A stretch of 64,000 bases of DNA. Origin: Sorangium aterium (GTDB lineage Bacteria > Myxococcota_A > Polyangia > Polyangiales > Polyangiaceae). The notes below the pieces were generated by a model. The model was not told the DNA's origin. It worked only from the letters and a program-made list of their open reading frames with translations, and ran no database searches. Position 1 is the first letter of the stretch. Every line of letters starts with the position of its first letter. The translations under genes were made by a program, and so were the position numbers. The stretch is taken from positions 1,860,001 through 1,924,000 of the forward strand of contig NZ_JAQNDK010000001.1 of the NCBI RefSeq assembly GCF_028368935.1, in the 5' to 3' direction. This document shows, piece by piece, positions 28,519-36,260 of this stretch.

Positions 28519-29456
28519 GCGGCGACGGACGCATCCTCATCGTGGACGACGATCCGGCCTTCCTGGAGACCTACGAGGAGATCCTCGCAGCCGAAGGCTA
28601 CGCCGTCGAGACCGCCACCACCCACGCCGAGGCGCTGCGCCGGCTCGACGAGCCAGGCTGGACCGTCGTGCTCGTGGACCAGAAGCTCCAGGGCCCAGGG
28701 GGCCCGGACAGCGGCCTGGGGCTCATCGACGAGACCCGCCGGCGCGCGCCCGGGGCCAAGGTCCTCCTGGTGACCGCCTACGCGTCCAGGGAGGCGGTCG
28801 AGCGAGCCTTCCGCGAGGGGGCGTACGACTACCTCGAGAAGACCGCCGTCTTCGAGGCGTTGCTGCGGGTCAAGGTGCGCAACGCGATGGAAGCCGTCCG
28901 CGAACGGTGGCTCGCGACCCTCGATATGGATGAGACGGAGCGTGCGATCCGAGCGACGTGGGCGGCCGTGCAGGCGGAACGCGATCGCAACCGGCGAGGC
29001 ACCCTGCTCGAGCGCCTGATGGCGCTGCTCCTCAAGACGCTCCCAGGCTTCGAACGCCTGGACACACGGCTCCGGAACGAGGTCGAGGAGATCGACATCA
29101 TCGTCCAGAACAGGTCCACGGACCCCTTCTGGCAGAAGGAATCGCCCTATCTCCTGGTCGAGTGCAAGAACTGGTCGAAGCACGTGGGGAGCAAGGAGCT
29201 CCGAGATCTCTGGGCCAAGATGGAGGGCCGCTTCGATCGCTGCCGACTGGCGCTGCTCGTCGCGCCGGGGGGCATTGCGGACACCGTGCGCCAGCTGCAG
29301 CTCCGGAAGGCAGAGAAGGGCCTGCTCGTGGTGCTGATCGGGCCCGGCGATCTCGACGAGCTGGTCCAGCGGCGAGATCGTAGCGACGCGCTGCAGGAGA
29401 TGCACCGTCGCGCGGTCATGGGAGCGGCCGAGAGAGAGCGCGACGAGCTACCATGA
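28515..29456 (+). CDS. response regulator fused to PD-(D/E)XK nuclease-like domain
   Basis: A 313-residue two-domain protein. The receiver (1 to about 125) has all phosphorylation residues: acidic pocket Asp11-Asp13 (ILIVDDDPAF), phosphoacceptor Asp55 (VLVDQKLQ), Thr87 (LLVTAYAS) and Lys109 (YLEK). A helical linker (about 126-160) leads to a restriction-endonuclease-like fold. It has Glu166 in the first helix (TLLERLMALLLKTLPGF), Asp194 (VEEIDIIVQN) and Glu216-X-Lys218 (YLLVECKNWSKHVGSKEL), the expected E...D...ExK active site of Mrr-type nucleases. No DNA-binding output domain is present. It is coupled by ATGA to the kinase gene. A nuclease output is rare for a response regulator. Activity and target are inference. 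Confidence 0.85.
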   Translation: MSGDGRILIVDDDPAFLETYEEILAAEGYAVETATTHAEALRRLDEPGWTVVLVDQKLQGPGGPDSGLGLIDETRRRAPGAKVLLVTAYASREAVERAFREGAYDYLEKTAVFEALLRVKVRNAMEAVRERWLATLDMDETERAIRATWAAVQAERDRNRRGTLLERLMALLLKTLPGFERLDTRLRNEVEEIDIIVQNRSTDPFWQKESPYLLVECKNWSKHVGSKELRDLWAKMEGRFDRCRLALLVAPGGIADTVRQLQLRKAEKGLLVVLIGPGDLDELVQRRDRSDALQEMHRRAVMGAAERERDELP

Positions 29457-29829
29457 TGTGAGCCAGAGCGGCCGCGGGCGCCTCAGCCTGGGTTTCCGGT
29501 TTCCGAGAGGCAGCTGAGCTGCCCGGCCCTGACCGCTCCCGGTTTGGGTCACGATCCAGGTTGACGTGGTGCCGTGCTGTTCACGCACGGTAGAAGGCGG
29601 TAGCGAGGCGACCGGCCGACCTGTCGAGGTCACACCTCCCAGCGCCGGGAGGCACCCGGCGAGCGCATCGGCGATCCGGCCCGAGCCCCGGCCGCGGCTG
29701 CAGCTCAGCCTCCGACAACGGCCGCGCAGGGTCATTTTCGCGCGACGCCGAAGACACCCGTGGTCGTCCGGCTGCAACCTGGGTCGGCTCGAATCCTGGG
29801 AGGGCACGGATCTCGCTTGTGCCTGCACA
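29457..29829. other. gene-free stretch upstream of encapsulin operon
   Basis: I see no convincing gene. An antisense open frame covers most of it but has Arg-rich composition and no homology. The right end leads into the CRP-type site and the encapsulin operon. Confidence 0.6.
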
Positions 29830-29845
29830 TGTGATTCAGTTCACA
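29830..29845. promoter_or_regulatory. perfect CRP/FNR-type palindrome
   Basis: TGTGA-TTCAGT-TCACA, a 5-6-5 dyad matching the CRP consensus half-sites exactly. One further pair (A29829/T29846) extends it. Its centre is about 28 bp before the first start codon of the FmdB-EncFtn-encapsulin operon, so a bound factor would sit near the transcription start and more likely repress. The local sequence is AT-richer than its surroundings. Confidence 0.65.
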
Positions 29846-29865
29846 TTTGCAAGACAGGGAGCTCC

Positions 29866-30045
29866 ATGCCGACGTACGAGTTCAAGTGCAAGGACTGCGG
29901 CGCCGAGTTCGAGGTGGTCGCGTCGCTCTCCGAGTTCGAGCGCCTGAAACGGGAGCGCACGGCCCAGTGCACGGCCTGCGGCCGCTCGAACGTCGAGCCG
30001 GAGATCGTGGCCTTCCAGGTGCAAACGGCGCGAAAGAGCGCCTAG
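29866..30045 (+). CDS. FmdB-family zinc-ribbon protein
   Basis: A 59-residue protein starting MPTYEFKCKDCGAEFEV with a second CTACG. Cys8, Cys11, Cys35 and Cys38 form a four-cysteine zinc or iron ribbon typical of the FmdB/CxxC-CxxC-SSSS putative regulatory family. The ribosome site is CAGGGAGC. It is the first gene of an apparent operon, 18 bp before the encapsulated-ferritin gene. FmdB proteins are often annotated as regulators but their mechanism is unknown. Here the metal-binding ribbon may be linked to iron storage or redox status, an inference from context only. Confidence 0.85.
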   Translation: MPTYEFKCKDCGAEFEVVASLSEFERLKRERTAQCTACGRSNVEPEIVAFQVQTARKSA

Positions 30046-30063
30046 ACAGAAGGACAGAGCGGC

Positions 30064-30447
30064 GTGTCGAGCGAGAATTACCACGAGCTGCCGGAGCTCC
30101 TGTCGGAGGCGACCAAGGAACGGCACCGCGCGATCGTCTCGTTGATCGAGGAGCTCGAGGCGATCGACTGGTACCAGCAGCGCGCCGAGGCGTGCACGGA
30201 TGCCGAGCTCCGAGCCGTGCTGCTCCACCACCTCGAGGAGGAGGTGGAGCACGCGATGATGAACCTCGAGTGGCTCCGGCGGAATGATCGCGTCTTCCAG
30301 GAGAAGATCGACATCTATCTCAACAGCCAGGGACCGATCACCGAGGTGGAAGCGGCCGAGGAGGCGGCGAAGCTCGGCGCCACGGCGAAGACCGGCGCCA
30401 TGGCGCCGAGCGGTGGGCTCGGCATCGGGAGCCTGAAGGGGGCATGA
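30064..30447 (+). CDS. encapsulated ferritin-like protein (EncFtn)
   Basis: A 127-residue half-ferritin, the cargo of encapsulin compartments, oxidising Fe(II) for storage. It matches the EncFtn pattern EELEAIDWYQQR and HHLEEEVEHAMMNLEWLRR. Glu30, Glu60 and His63 align with the ferroxidase-centre residues of Rhodospirillum EncFtn (E32, E62, H65), and Trp36-Tyr37 with its gating aromatics. After the helical core comes an Ala/Gly-rich linker and a C-terminal targeting peptide GGLGIGSLKG, which fits the encapsulin-docking consensus. The start is GTG 30064 behind AGAAGGACAG. Its last 4 bp overlap the shell gene (ATGA), so the two are coupled. Confidence 0.93.
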   Translation: MSSENYHELPELLSEATKERHRAIVSLIEELEAIDWYQQRAEACTDAELRAVLLHHLEEEVEHAMMNLEWLRRNDRVFQEKIDIYLNSQGPITEVEAAEEAAKLGATAKTGAMAPSGGLGIGSLKGA

Positions 30448-31253
30448 TCATGGATCTTCTCAAGCGCGAGCTCGCTCCCATCCTCCCCGCCGCGTGGGAC
30501 CTCATCGATCACGAGGCGACGCGCGTGCTCAAGCTGCACCTCGCCGGCCGCAAGGTCGTCGACTTCCGCGGCCCGTTCGGCTGGGAGTACGCCGCCGTCA
30601 ACACGGGCCGCACGCGCGCGCTCGAGCGGAAGGAGGCGTCCTCGGTGAGCGCGGGCATCCGCCTCGTGCGGCCGCTCGTCGAGTTCCGCGCGCCCATCCG
30701 CCTCGATCTCGCTGAGCTCGACGCCGTCGGGCGCGGCGCGCAGGAGCCCAACATCGAGGACGTCGTGCGCGCCGCCGAGCACGCCGCGCGCTTCGAGGAC
30801 GGCGCCATCTTCAACGGGCTCGCGGCCGCCGGGATCGAGGGGATCCTGGAGGTCGCGCCGCACAAGCCCGTGGTGATCCCCGCGCCGGAGGCGTGGCCGC
30901 GCGCCGTGGTGGCGGCGAGAGAGGTGCTCCGCGCCGCGGGCGTCGACGGTCCTTATGCGCTCGCGCTGGGTCCGAAGGCGTACGACGAGCTGGCCGCGGC
31001 CGCGGAGGACGGGTACCCGCTCCTCAAGCACATCGAGCGCCAGCTCATCGACGGGCCGATCGTGTGGGCGCCCGCGCTCGAAGGCGGCGTGCTCCTGAGC
31101 ACGCGAGGCGGCGACTTCGAGCTGACCGTGGGGGAAGACCTGTCCATCGGCTACGACGGGCACGACAGGCACGTCGTGGAGCTCTTCCTCACCGAGAGCT
31201 TCACCTTCCGCGTGCTCGAGCGCGCCGCGGCCGTGGCGCTGCGGCGGGGCTGA
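30444..31253 (+). CDS. encapsulin shell protein
   Basis: A 269-residue HK97-fold capsid-like protein that self-assembles into a nanocompartment. Diagnostic strings are MDLLKRELAPILPAAWDLID, VVDFRGPFGWEYAAVNTGR, VRPLVEFRAPIRLDLAELDA and ALGPKAYDELAAAAEDGYPL, and ELTVGEDLSIGYDGHDRHVV near the end. The length is typical of family-1 encapsulins (about 265-285). ATG 30444 overlaps the EncFtn stop, and a second ATG at 30450 could also serve as start. It docks the EncFtn tail peptide on its inner face. Together with the FmdB ribbon gene upstream it forms an iron-storage or oxidative-stress operon, whose promoter region carries a CRP-type palindrome. Confidence 0.96.
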   Translation: MIMDLLKRELAPILPAAWDLIDHEATRVLKLHLAGRKVVDFRGPFGWEYAAVNTGRTRALERKEASSVSAGIRLVRPLVEFRAPIRLDLAELDAVGRGAQEPNIEDVVRAAEHAARFEDGAIFNGLAAAGIEGILEVAPHKPVVIPAPEAWPRAVVAAREVLRAAGVDGPYALALGPKAYDELAAAAEDGYPLLKHIERQLIDGPIVWAPALEGGVLLSTRGGDFELTVGEDLSIGYDGHDRHVVELFLTESFTFRVLERAAAVALRRG

Positions 31254-31268
31254 GCGCAGCCCCCGCGG

Positions 31269-31946
31269 CTACTCGGCGTCGCCGACCGCCGCGCCCTCGC
31301 CGTCGCGCAGCGACGGGATGACGTGGCCCATCCGGAGGCGCTTCGCCTCGAGGTAGGGCGCGGAGAACGGGTTGGCCGGGACGATGGCCGCCGAGCGCGA
31401 GGCGATCCGGACGCCGAGCGCGCGGAGCGCCTCGACCTTGTCCGGGTTGTTCGTGAGGAGCCGGATCGACTCGATGCCGAGGTGCTCGATCATCGCGGCC
31501 GCGGGCTCGTAGCCGCGGGCGTCGTCGGGCAGGCCGAGGATGCGGTTCGCGTCGACCGTGTCGTGGCCGAACGCCTGGAGCTGGTACGCCCGGATCTTGT
31601 TGGCGAGCCCGATGCCGCGCCCTTCCTGCCGCAGGTAGAGCACCACGCCGAGCCCGCGGCGCCCGATCTCGGCCTGAGCCGCCTCGAGCTGCTCGCGGCA
31701 GTCGCACTTGAGGGAGCCGAACACCTCGCTCGTGAGGCACTCGGAGTGGACGCGCAGGGTCACGTCCGACCGGCCGCGCACGTCGCCCATGACGAGCGCG
31801 ACGTGATCGGGCGAGAGCCCCTGGTCGGGGCTCGTCGTCCCACCGAAGTGGAACACCAACATCTGAAAGACGCCGTGCTTCGTGGGCACGGGCGCCTGGG
31901 CACGAATATCGAGCTGAGGCCGGATCGCCGTCGTCGGGACGTGCAT
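31269..31946 (-). CDS. ribA: GTP cyclohydrolase II (riboflavin synthesis)
   Basis: A 225-residue enzyme opening GTP to 2,5-diamino-6-ribosylamino-4-pyrimidinone phosphate, the first step of riboflavin synthesis. The zinc cysteines are Cys70, Cys81 and Cys83 (HSECLTSEVFGSLKCDC). The active-site strings YLRQEGRGIGLANKIRAYQL, VDANRILGL, RLLTNNPDK and AIVPANPFSAPYLEAKRLRM are complete. It is the stand-alone GCH II form, without the DHBP synthase domain found in RibBA. The start is ATG 31946 behind CCAGGAGAGCG. No FMN riboswitch is evident in the 5' leader. It is convergent with the encapsulin gene (15 bp between stops). Confidence 0.96.
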   Translation of the reverse strand: MHVPTTAIRPQLDIRAQAPVPTKHGVFQMLVFHFGGTTSPDQGLSPDHVALVMGDVRGRSDVTLRVHSECLTSEVFGSLKCDCREQLEAAQAEIGRRGLGVVLYLRQEGRGIGLANKIRAYQLQAFGHDTVDANRILGLPDDARGYEPAAAMIEHLGIESIRLLTNNPDKVEALRALGVRIASRSAAIVPANPFSAPYLEAKRLRMGHVIPSLRDGEGAAVGDAE

Positions 31947-32312
31947 CTCGCTCTCCTGGTGGAGGAATCCTGGGTCACCTGTAAAGCAAGGAGCGCGCCT
32001 GGTAGCCCGCTGCCCTGCCTTGTCCGGCCACCCCTGAAGGTGGCGTCAATCAGGTAGCGTAAGCACCGGGCAGGAACAAGATAAGCTCTCCAAGATGTTG
32101 CTCCAAGGACATACCTGGAGCAGCCGATCCGCTGTCTGGAGCAGCCGATCCGCTTCGTCCCCGCGCGATCGGCGGTCCCGCCGGCCGTGAGCGGACTCAC
32201 CATCGAGACGCCGGCGGACCGTCGGAGCGCGTCGAGGGCGCCGGTGGGCCGCGGCGCCGGCCTCCGGACCCCCTGAACGCGCCGGTGACGCGCCAGGGCC
32301 GCCGCGCCCGCC
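31947..32312. other. gene-free stretch with a short tandem repeat
   Basis: No gene is supported in these 366 bp. CTGGAGCAGCCGATCCGCT occurs at 32115-32133 and again at 32136-32154 (19 bp identical, 21-bp period). The left half is AT-richer (around 32040-32110) and probably holds the ribA promoter. Confidence 0.6.
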
Positions 32313-34127
32313 TCAGAACCACCCGGGTTGCATCCTGGCGTACGAGTCCTCGCCGGAGCGGCAAAGCGCGGCGAGCGCCTCGACCCGGGGCAGCTCCGTC
32401 GAGAGCCAGTACTGCGCCGCGCAGAGCTTGCCTTCGTAGAAGCCGGCCGGAGCGGCGCCCCTGGCCAGCCCTTCGCGGGCGGCCGCGGCCATCGCGAGCC
32501 ATTGCCAGGCCACGACGACAACGGAGACGAGCTCCATGTAATCCGCGCTGTGCCGCAGCATCCGCTCGGTGTCGCCGCGCATCCCCGCCTCGGCGAGCTG
32601 CACCGTCACCTCGCCGAGCAGCGAGAGCGCCGCGCCGAGGCGCTCGCCCCACGCGGGCTCGACGCCGGCTCGCTGCGCCCGGGCGATCGTCTGCTGGATC
32701 TCGCCGCCGAGCGCGATGAGCGCAGCGCCGTTCCCGGCCACGACCTTGCGGCCGAGGAGGTCCATGCCCTGGATCCCCGTCGTGCCCTCGTGGATCGAGT
32801 TGAGCTTCTGGTCCCGGAGCCAGGCCTCCGGGAGGTACTCGCTCGAGTAGCCGTAACCGCCGTGGACCTGGAGCGCGAGGGCGTTCGACTCGAAGCCCTT
32901 CTCGGCGGGGAAGGTCTTGGCGACGGGGGTGAGCAGGTCGAGGAGCCGCTGCGCGCGCTCCCGGTCCGCCGCGTCCGCGGCGTGCGCCGCGAGATCGGCG
33001 TACAGCGCGGTCGTGGAGACGAGCGCGAGGCCGCCCTCGACGATGGCCTTCTGCCGGAGCAGCATCCGGCGCACGTCGGCGTGCTCGATGATCGGCACCT
33101 GCGGCGCCGCCGGGTCCTTCGCGCCGAGCGGCCGGCCCTGCGGCCGGACGAGCGCGTAGCCGAGCGCCTCGTGGTAGGCCGCGGAGGCGGTCGCCACGGC
33201 GTTCGCGCCGACCATGATGCGGGCCTCGTTCATCATCTGGAACATGCAGGCGACGCCCTGGTGGGGGCTGCCCACGAGGTAGCCGTGGCAGTCCCCCTTC
33301 TCGCCGAAGCTGAGCGACAGGCTGGGGAGCCCGCGCCAGCCGAGCTTGTGGATCATGCCTGCGACCTCGACGTCGTTCGGGACGAGCTGCCCGCCCTCGG
33401 TCAACCGCTCGGGCCGCCGCTTGGGGACGGCGAACAGGCTCACGCCCTTGATGCCCCGAGGCGCGCCCTCGATGCGCGCGAGCGTGAGGTGGACGATGTT
33501 CTCGGTGAGGTCGTGATCGCCGCCCGAGATGAACATCTTGGACCCGCGGACGAGGTAGTGGCCCGCGTCTGTCTTCACCGCGCTCGCCTGCACGTCGGCG
33601 AGGCTCGATCCGGCCTGGGGCTCGGTGAGCGCCATCGTCCCGGTCCACTCGCCGGCGTACATGCGGGTCATGAAGGCGGACCGCAGGGCGTCGTCGCCGA
33701 ACGTCTCGATGAGGTGCGCCGCGCCGGCCGTCAGGCTGAGATAGCTGCACGCGCTCAGGTTCGCCGCCTGCAGGTAGGCGCCGGCGAGCGTGGCGACGAC
33801 GAGCGGCAGCTGCTGCCCCCCCACCGCGGCCGGCCGCGCCGCGGTGAGCACCCCGAGCTCGACCATCGGCCGGAAGACCTGCTTGATGGCGGGGTGCACC
33901 GTGATGGCGCCCGCCTGGAACCGCGGCGGCGCCTCGTCGACCGGCCTGTAGGTCGGGAACAACACCTCCCGCGCGAAGCGCCGGCAGCTCTGGAGGTAGA
34001 GATCGAACGTGTCGCGCGAGTGCTCGGCGAAATAGGGCAGCTCGCAGAGGCGCGGCGCGTCGAGCACCTCGTAGAGGAGGAACTCGACGTCGCGGTCGTT
34101 GATGAGGGGGTTCTGGGGAGCGGTCAT
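32313..34127 (-). CDS. acyl-CoA dehydrogenase, long form
   Basis: An FAD enzyme of 604 residues catalysing alpha,beta-dehydrogenation of acyl-CoA in fatty-acid breakdown. It has the N-terminal helical domain, the middle-domain flavin signature [20 protein letters not shown], and the C-terminal helical domain ([58 protein letters not shown]). A further C-terminal extension (about 480-604) matches the acetyl-CoA-dehydrogenase-like C domain seen in PaaX/AidB-related long ACADs. The start is ATG 34127 ([16 protein letters not shown]). It stands alone and is transcribed away from the toxin-antitoxin remnant. Chain-length specificity is not readable. Confidence 0.95.
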   Translation of the reverse strand: MTAPQNPLINDRDVEFLLYEVLDAPRLCELPYFAEHSRDTFDLYLQSCRRFAREVLFPTYRPVDEAPPRFQAGAITVHPAIKQVFRPMVELGVLTAARPAAVGGQQLPLVVATLAGAYLQAANLSACSYLSLTAGAAHLIETFGDDALRSAFMTRMYAGEWTGTMALTEPQAGSSLADVQASAVKTDAGHYLVRGSKMFISGGDHDLTENIVHLTLARIEGAPRGIKGVSLFAVPKRRPERLTEGGQLVPNDVEVAGMIHKLGWRGLPSLSLSFGEKGDCHGYLVGSPHQGVACMFQMMNEARIMVGANAVATASAAYHEALGYALVRPQGRPLGAKDPAAPQVPIIEHADVRRMLLRQKAIVEGGLALVSTTALYADLAAHAADAADRERAQRLLDLLTPVAKTFPAEKGFESNALALQVHGGYGYSSEYLPEAWLRDQKLNSIHEGTTGIQGMDLLGRKVVAGNGAALIALGGEIQQTIARAQRAGVEPAWGERLGAALSLLGEVTVQLAEAGMRGDTERMLRHSADYMELVSVVVVAWQWLAMAAAAREGLARGAAPAGFYEGKLCAAQYWLSTELPRVEALAALCRSGEDSYARMQPGWF

Positions 34128-34263
34128 GTGTCTCTCGCCGGATGTGGCGCACGCTAGGCGCGCATGAAGCGGGATGTCGAACGGCTTGTCTCGGCCGGAC
34201 GACGGTGTACGACGAGCGCAACCTGCCTTTGCGCCTCACTTGGCGGAGAGGCCCCTCGGTCGT

Positions 34264-34420
34264 TCACCAGAGGACGTTAATCTCCGCGCGCTCTGCGATC
34301 AGGTGATCCGAAGTCATCACAGGGAGTTTGTACACCTGCGCGGTAGCGATGATTATCCGGTCGCACGGCAGGAGCGCCAACCAACCAGAGCAATGCGCAG
34401 GTATCGAGAAGTACACGCAC
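34264..34420 (-). pseudogene. internally deleted PIN-domain toxin (VapC-like)
   Basis: Remnant of a PIN ribonuclease toxin downstream of an antitoxin gene. GTG 34420 begins VRVLLDTCALLWLVGAP, the first strand and first conserved Asp of a PIN domain. In another frame the DNA then reads CDRIIIATAQVYKLPVMTSD followed by HLIAERAEINVLW and a stop at 34264-34266, the normal C-terminus. About 70-80 central residues are missing and the junction shifts the frame, so neither frame gives a working enzyme. The GTG lies 5 bp after the antitoxin stop, the usual operon arrangement. Evidence is strong for a former VapBC-type locus; the toxin is dead. Confidence 0.8.
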
Positions 34421-34425
34421 GATCG

Positions 34426-34659
34426 TCAGCTCTCGGGCCAATCTTCGGGGTCGAGCGGGAGCGACGGATCCTCGTGGAAGACGATCTTTCCCAGCACGGG
34501 ATGAGGTTCCAGGATCCTCGTGATGACGCCGGGAGGCTCGCTCGGCGCTCGTGTCGCAAGCACGATGACTTCCGCGGGGCCGGGCGGGAAATCGTCGGGG
34601 AGGCGGATGGCGATCTCGTGACCGGCCGGGATGATGATGTTCAGCTTGTGCGCGCGCAT
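34426..34659 (-). CDS. antitoxin-like protein of a broken PIN toxin pair
   Basis: A 77-residue protein, MRAHKLNIIIPAGHEIAIRL then PDDFPPGPAEVIVLATRA. The N-terminal half is a beta-strand pattern like the AbrB/Phd-type DNA-binding or dimerisation segment of small antitoxins. The acidic C-terminus (FHEDPSLPLDPEDWPES) is typical of a toxin-binding tail. It sits immediately upstream of the deleted PIN toxin, as antitoxin genes do. With its toxin lost it is probably an orphan that still may autoregulate. Family is inferred from size, composition and position rather than from a clear signature. Confidence 0.65.
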   Translation of the reverse strand: MRAHKLNIIIPAGHEIAIRLPDDFPPGPAEVIVLATRAPSEPPGVITRILEPHPVLGKIVFHEDPSLPLDPEDWPES

Positions 34660-34895
34660 GGCGACGTGCAGAGCCTACCATCTCGGCTCTGTCGCCGCAC
34701 GAGTCTGATCTACCCGCTCTGATCAGCGCACGACGTGGGGCCCCCGCCGGTGGGCGGTTCTGCATCGACCCGACGTCCTGGGGAGCCATCGCGGCTTGCT
34801 CCAGGCGCCACGGCCCGAGCGAACGACGCCACGATGCGCCTCGGGGGCCACACGCTCTTTGCGGTGCTTGCCCCGGGTTCCTAGACTCGTGACCC

Positions 34896-36260
34896 ATGAG
34901 ACGACTTTCCTGGGTTCTGCTCGCGGCGCTGGTTTCCGTGGGCTGTGGGGACAACGACGACGACCCGTCGGAGGCGGGTTCGGGCGGTGAAGGCGGCGGC
35001 GGCGAAGGTGGTGGCGCGGCGTGCGAAGCCGAAGGCGACGGGACGCTCGACGTCGAGATCGTGAGCCCGAACGACGCTGGAGACGTCGCCGTGACCTCGC
35101 CGGGAGTGGCGGACCAGCGCCTGGACTCGAGCACGTCCCTCGACACGCCGGCGGGTGAGTACACGCTGCGCGCAAGCAGCGTGGCCGACTACCCGGACGA
35201 CGAACGCGTCGGCTTCGTGTACCGGCCCGAAGACCCGGAGCAGAGCGCCTGCGTCGCCGACGGCGCGACCACCGAGGTCACCTTCAACTACGAGCTCACG
35301 CCCGGGAGCCACAAGCTCTGGTTCACCGCGCAGAACGGCGACCAGCTGGTCGGCGCGCTCGACGGCGAGGCGCTGCTCGAGTCGGGCGCGGTAACACCGA
35401 GCGTCGCGTTCCAGGGGAGCGCCGAGATCATCAACCAGGGCGCTATCGCGTTCGACGGGGCCGGCAACCTGTGGGTCTCGGCCAACGCGGGGCAGATCAC
35501 CGTGCGGCTCGTCGACACGCTGGGCGAGAGCAGCGAGGCCGCCCCTGACCGCGTGCTCGACGTGTCCGCGGCGTGCGCGGGCGTCATCCCCTGCGCCGCG
35601 GGCGGTCTGGCGTTCGACGCCGCCGGCAATCTCTGGGTCGGGATCCGCGACCATCTGCTGAGGATCGACGCGGCCGATCTCGAAGGCTCCGGCGTGGTGG
35701 AGCCCTCCGCGACCATCACCGGAGACGAGATCGAGAACGTTCAAGCGCTCGCGTTCGACGGATCGGGCAACCTGTGGGTGGCGAGCGCCGAGCAGGACGC
35801 GGTGCTGATGTACGCGGCCGAGCGGCTCGCCGCGGACGACGGGGATCCCGCCGACGTGGTGCTGAAGGCGCTCACCCCCGAGCCGGTGATCGGGCCGCTG
35901 GGCCACCCGACGGGGCTCGCGTTCGACGAGCAGGGCGCGCTCTGGGTGGGTTACTGGGGCTCGAACACCATTGCCAAGTTCGAGCCCGGCGATCTCGAAG
36001 CGTCAGCGGAGCTCACCCCGGACGTTCAACTCGAAGTGGGGGTGCTGGCGCTTCCGGAGAGCATCGCCTTCGATCAGCAGGGGAACCTGTGGCTACCCTC
36101 CCAGGTCGGTTCGGCGGCGGCGATCGTCAAGGCGGAGCTCGTCGCGGGCGGAAACGTGGAAGCGGGAGCCACCGTCCTCACGAGCGAGGCGTTCGGATCG
36201 CTCATCGATCTCGCCTTCAACCCGCCCCCCGACTGGTCACCGATCCACGGCCCCAAGTGA
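34896..36260 (+). CDS. beta-propeller lipoprotein (NHL/SMP-30-like repeats)
   Basis: A predicted lipoprotein of 454 residues with signal MRRLSWVLLAALVSVGC (Cys17) and a Gly/Glu/Asp-rich linker typical of exported myxobacterial proteins (GSGGEGGGGEGGGAACEAEG). From about residue 180 a repeat (consensus AFDxxGNLWVx) recurs: AIAFDGAGNLWVS, GLAFDAAGNLWVG, ALAFDGSGNLWVA, GLAFDEQGALWVG and SIAFDQQGNLWLP. Such repeats form blades of a beta-propeller. No enzymatic residues are evident, so a binding or scaffold role is likely. The start is ATG 34896. Its last 24 bp overlap the convergent RND pump gene. Confidence 0.85.
   Translation: MRRLSWVLLAALVSVGCGDNDDDPSEAGSGGEGGGGEGGGAACEAEGDGTLDVEIVSPNDAGDVAVTSPGVADQRLDSSTSLDTPAGEYTLRASSVADYPDDERVGFVYRPEDPEQSACVADGATTEVTFNYELTPGSHKLWFTAQNGDQLVGALDGEALLESGAVTPSVAFQGSAEIINQGAIAFDGAGNLWVSANAGQITVRLVDTLGESSEAAPDRVLDVSAACAGVIPCAAGGLAFDAAGNLWVGIRDHLLRIDAADLEGSGVVEPSATITGDEIENVQALAFDGSGNLWVASAEQDAVLMYAAERLAADDGDPADVVLKALTPEPVIGPLGHPTGLAFDEQGALWVGYWGSNTIAKFEPGDLEASAELTPDVQLEVGVLALPESIAFDQQGNLWLPSQVGSAAAIVKAELVAGGNVEAGATVLTSEAFGSLIDLAFNPPPDWSPIHGPK

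Noticed and set aside
29448-29828. Antisense 126-codon open frame before the encapsulin operon
   Set aside because: Arg/Pro/Ser-rich shadow-like composition with no recognisable domain.
31947-32312. FMN riboswitch upstream of ribA
   Set aside because: The conserved RFN box strings are not present in this leader.
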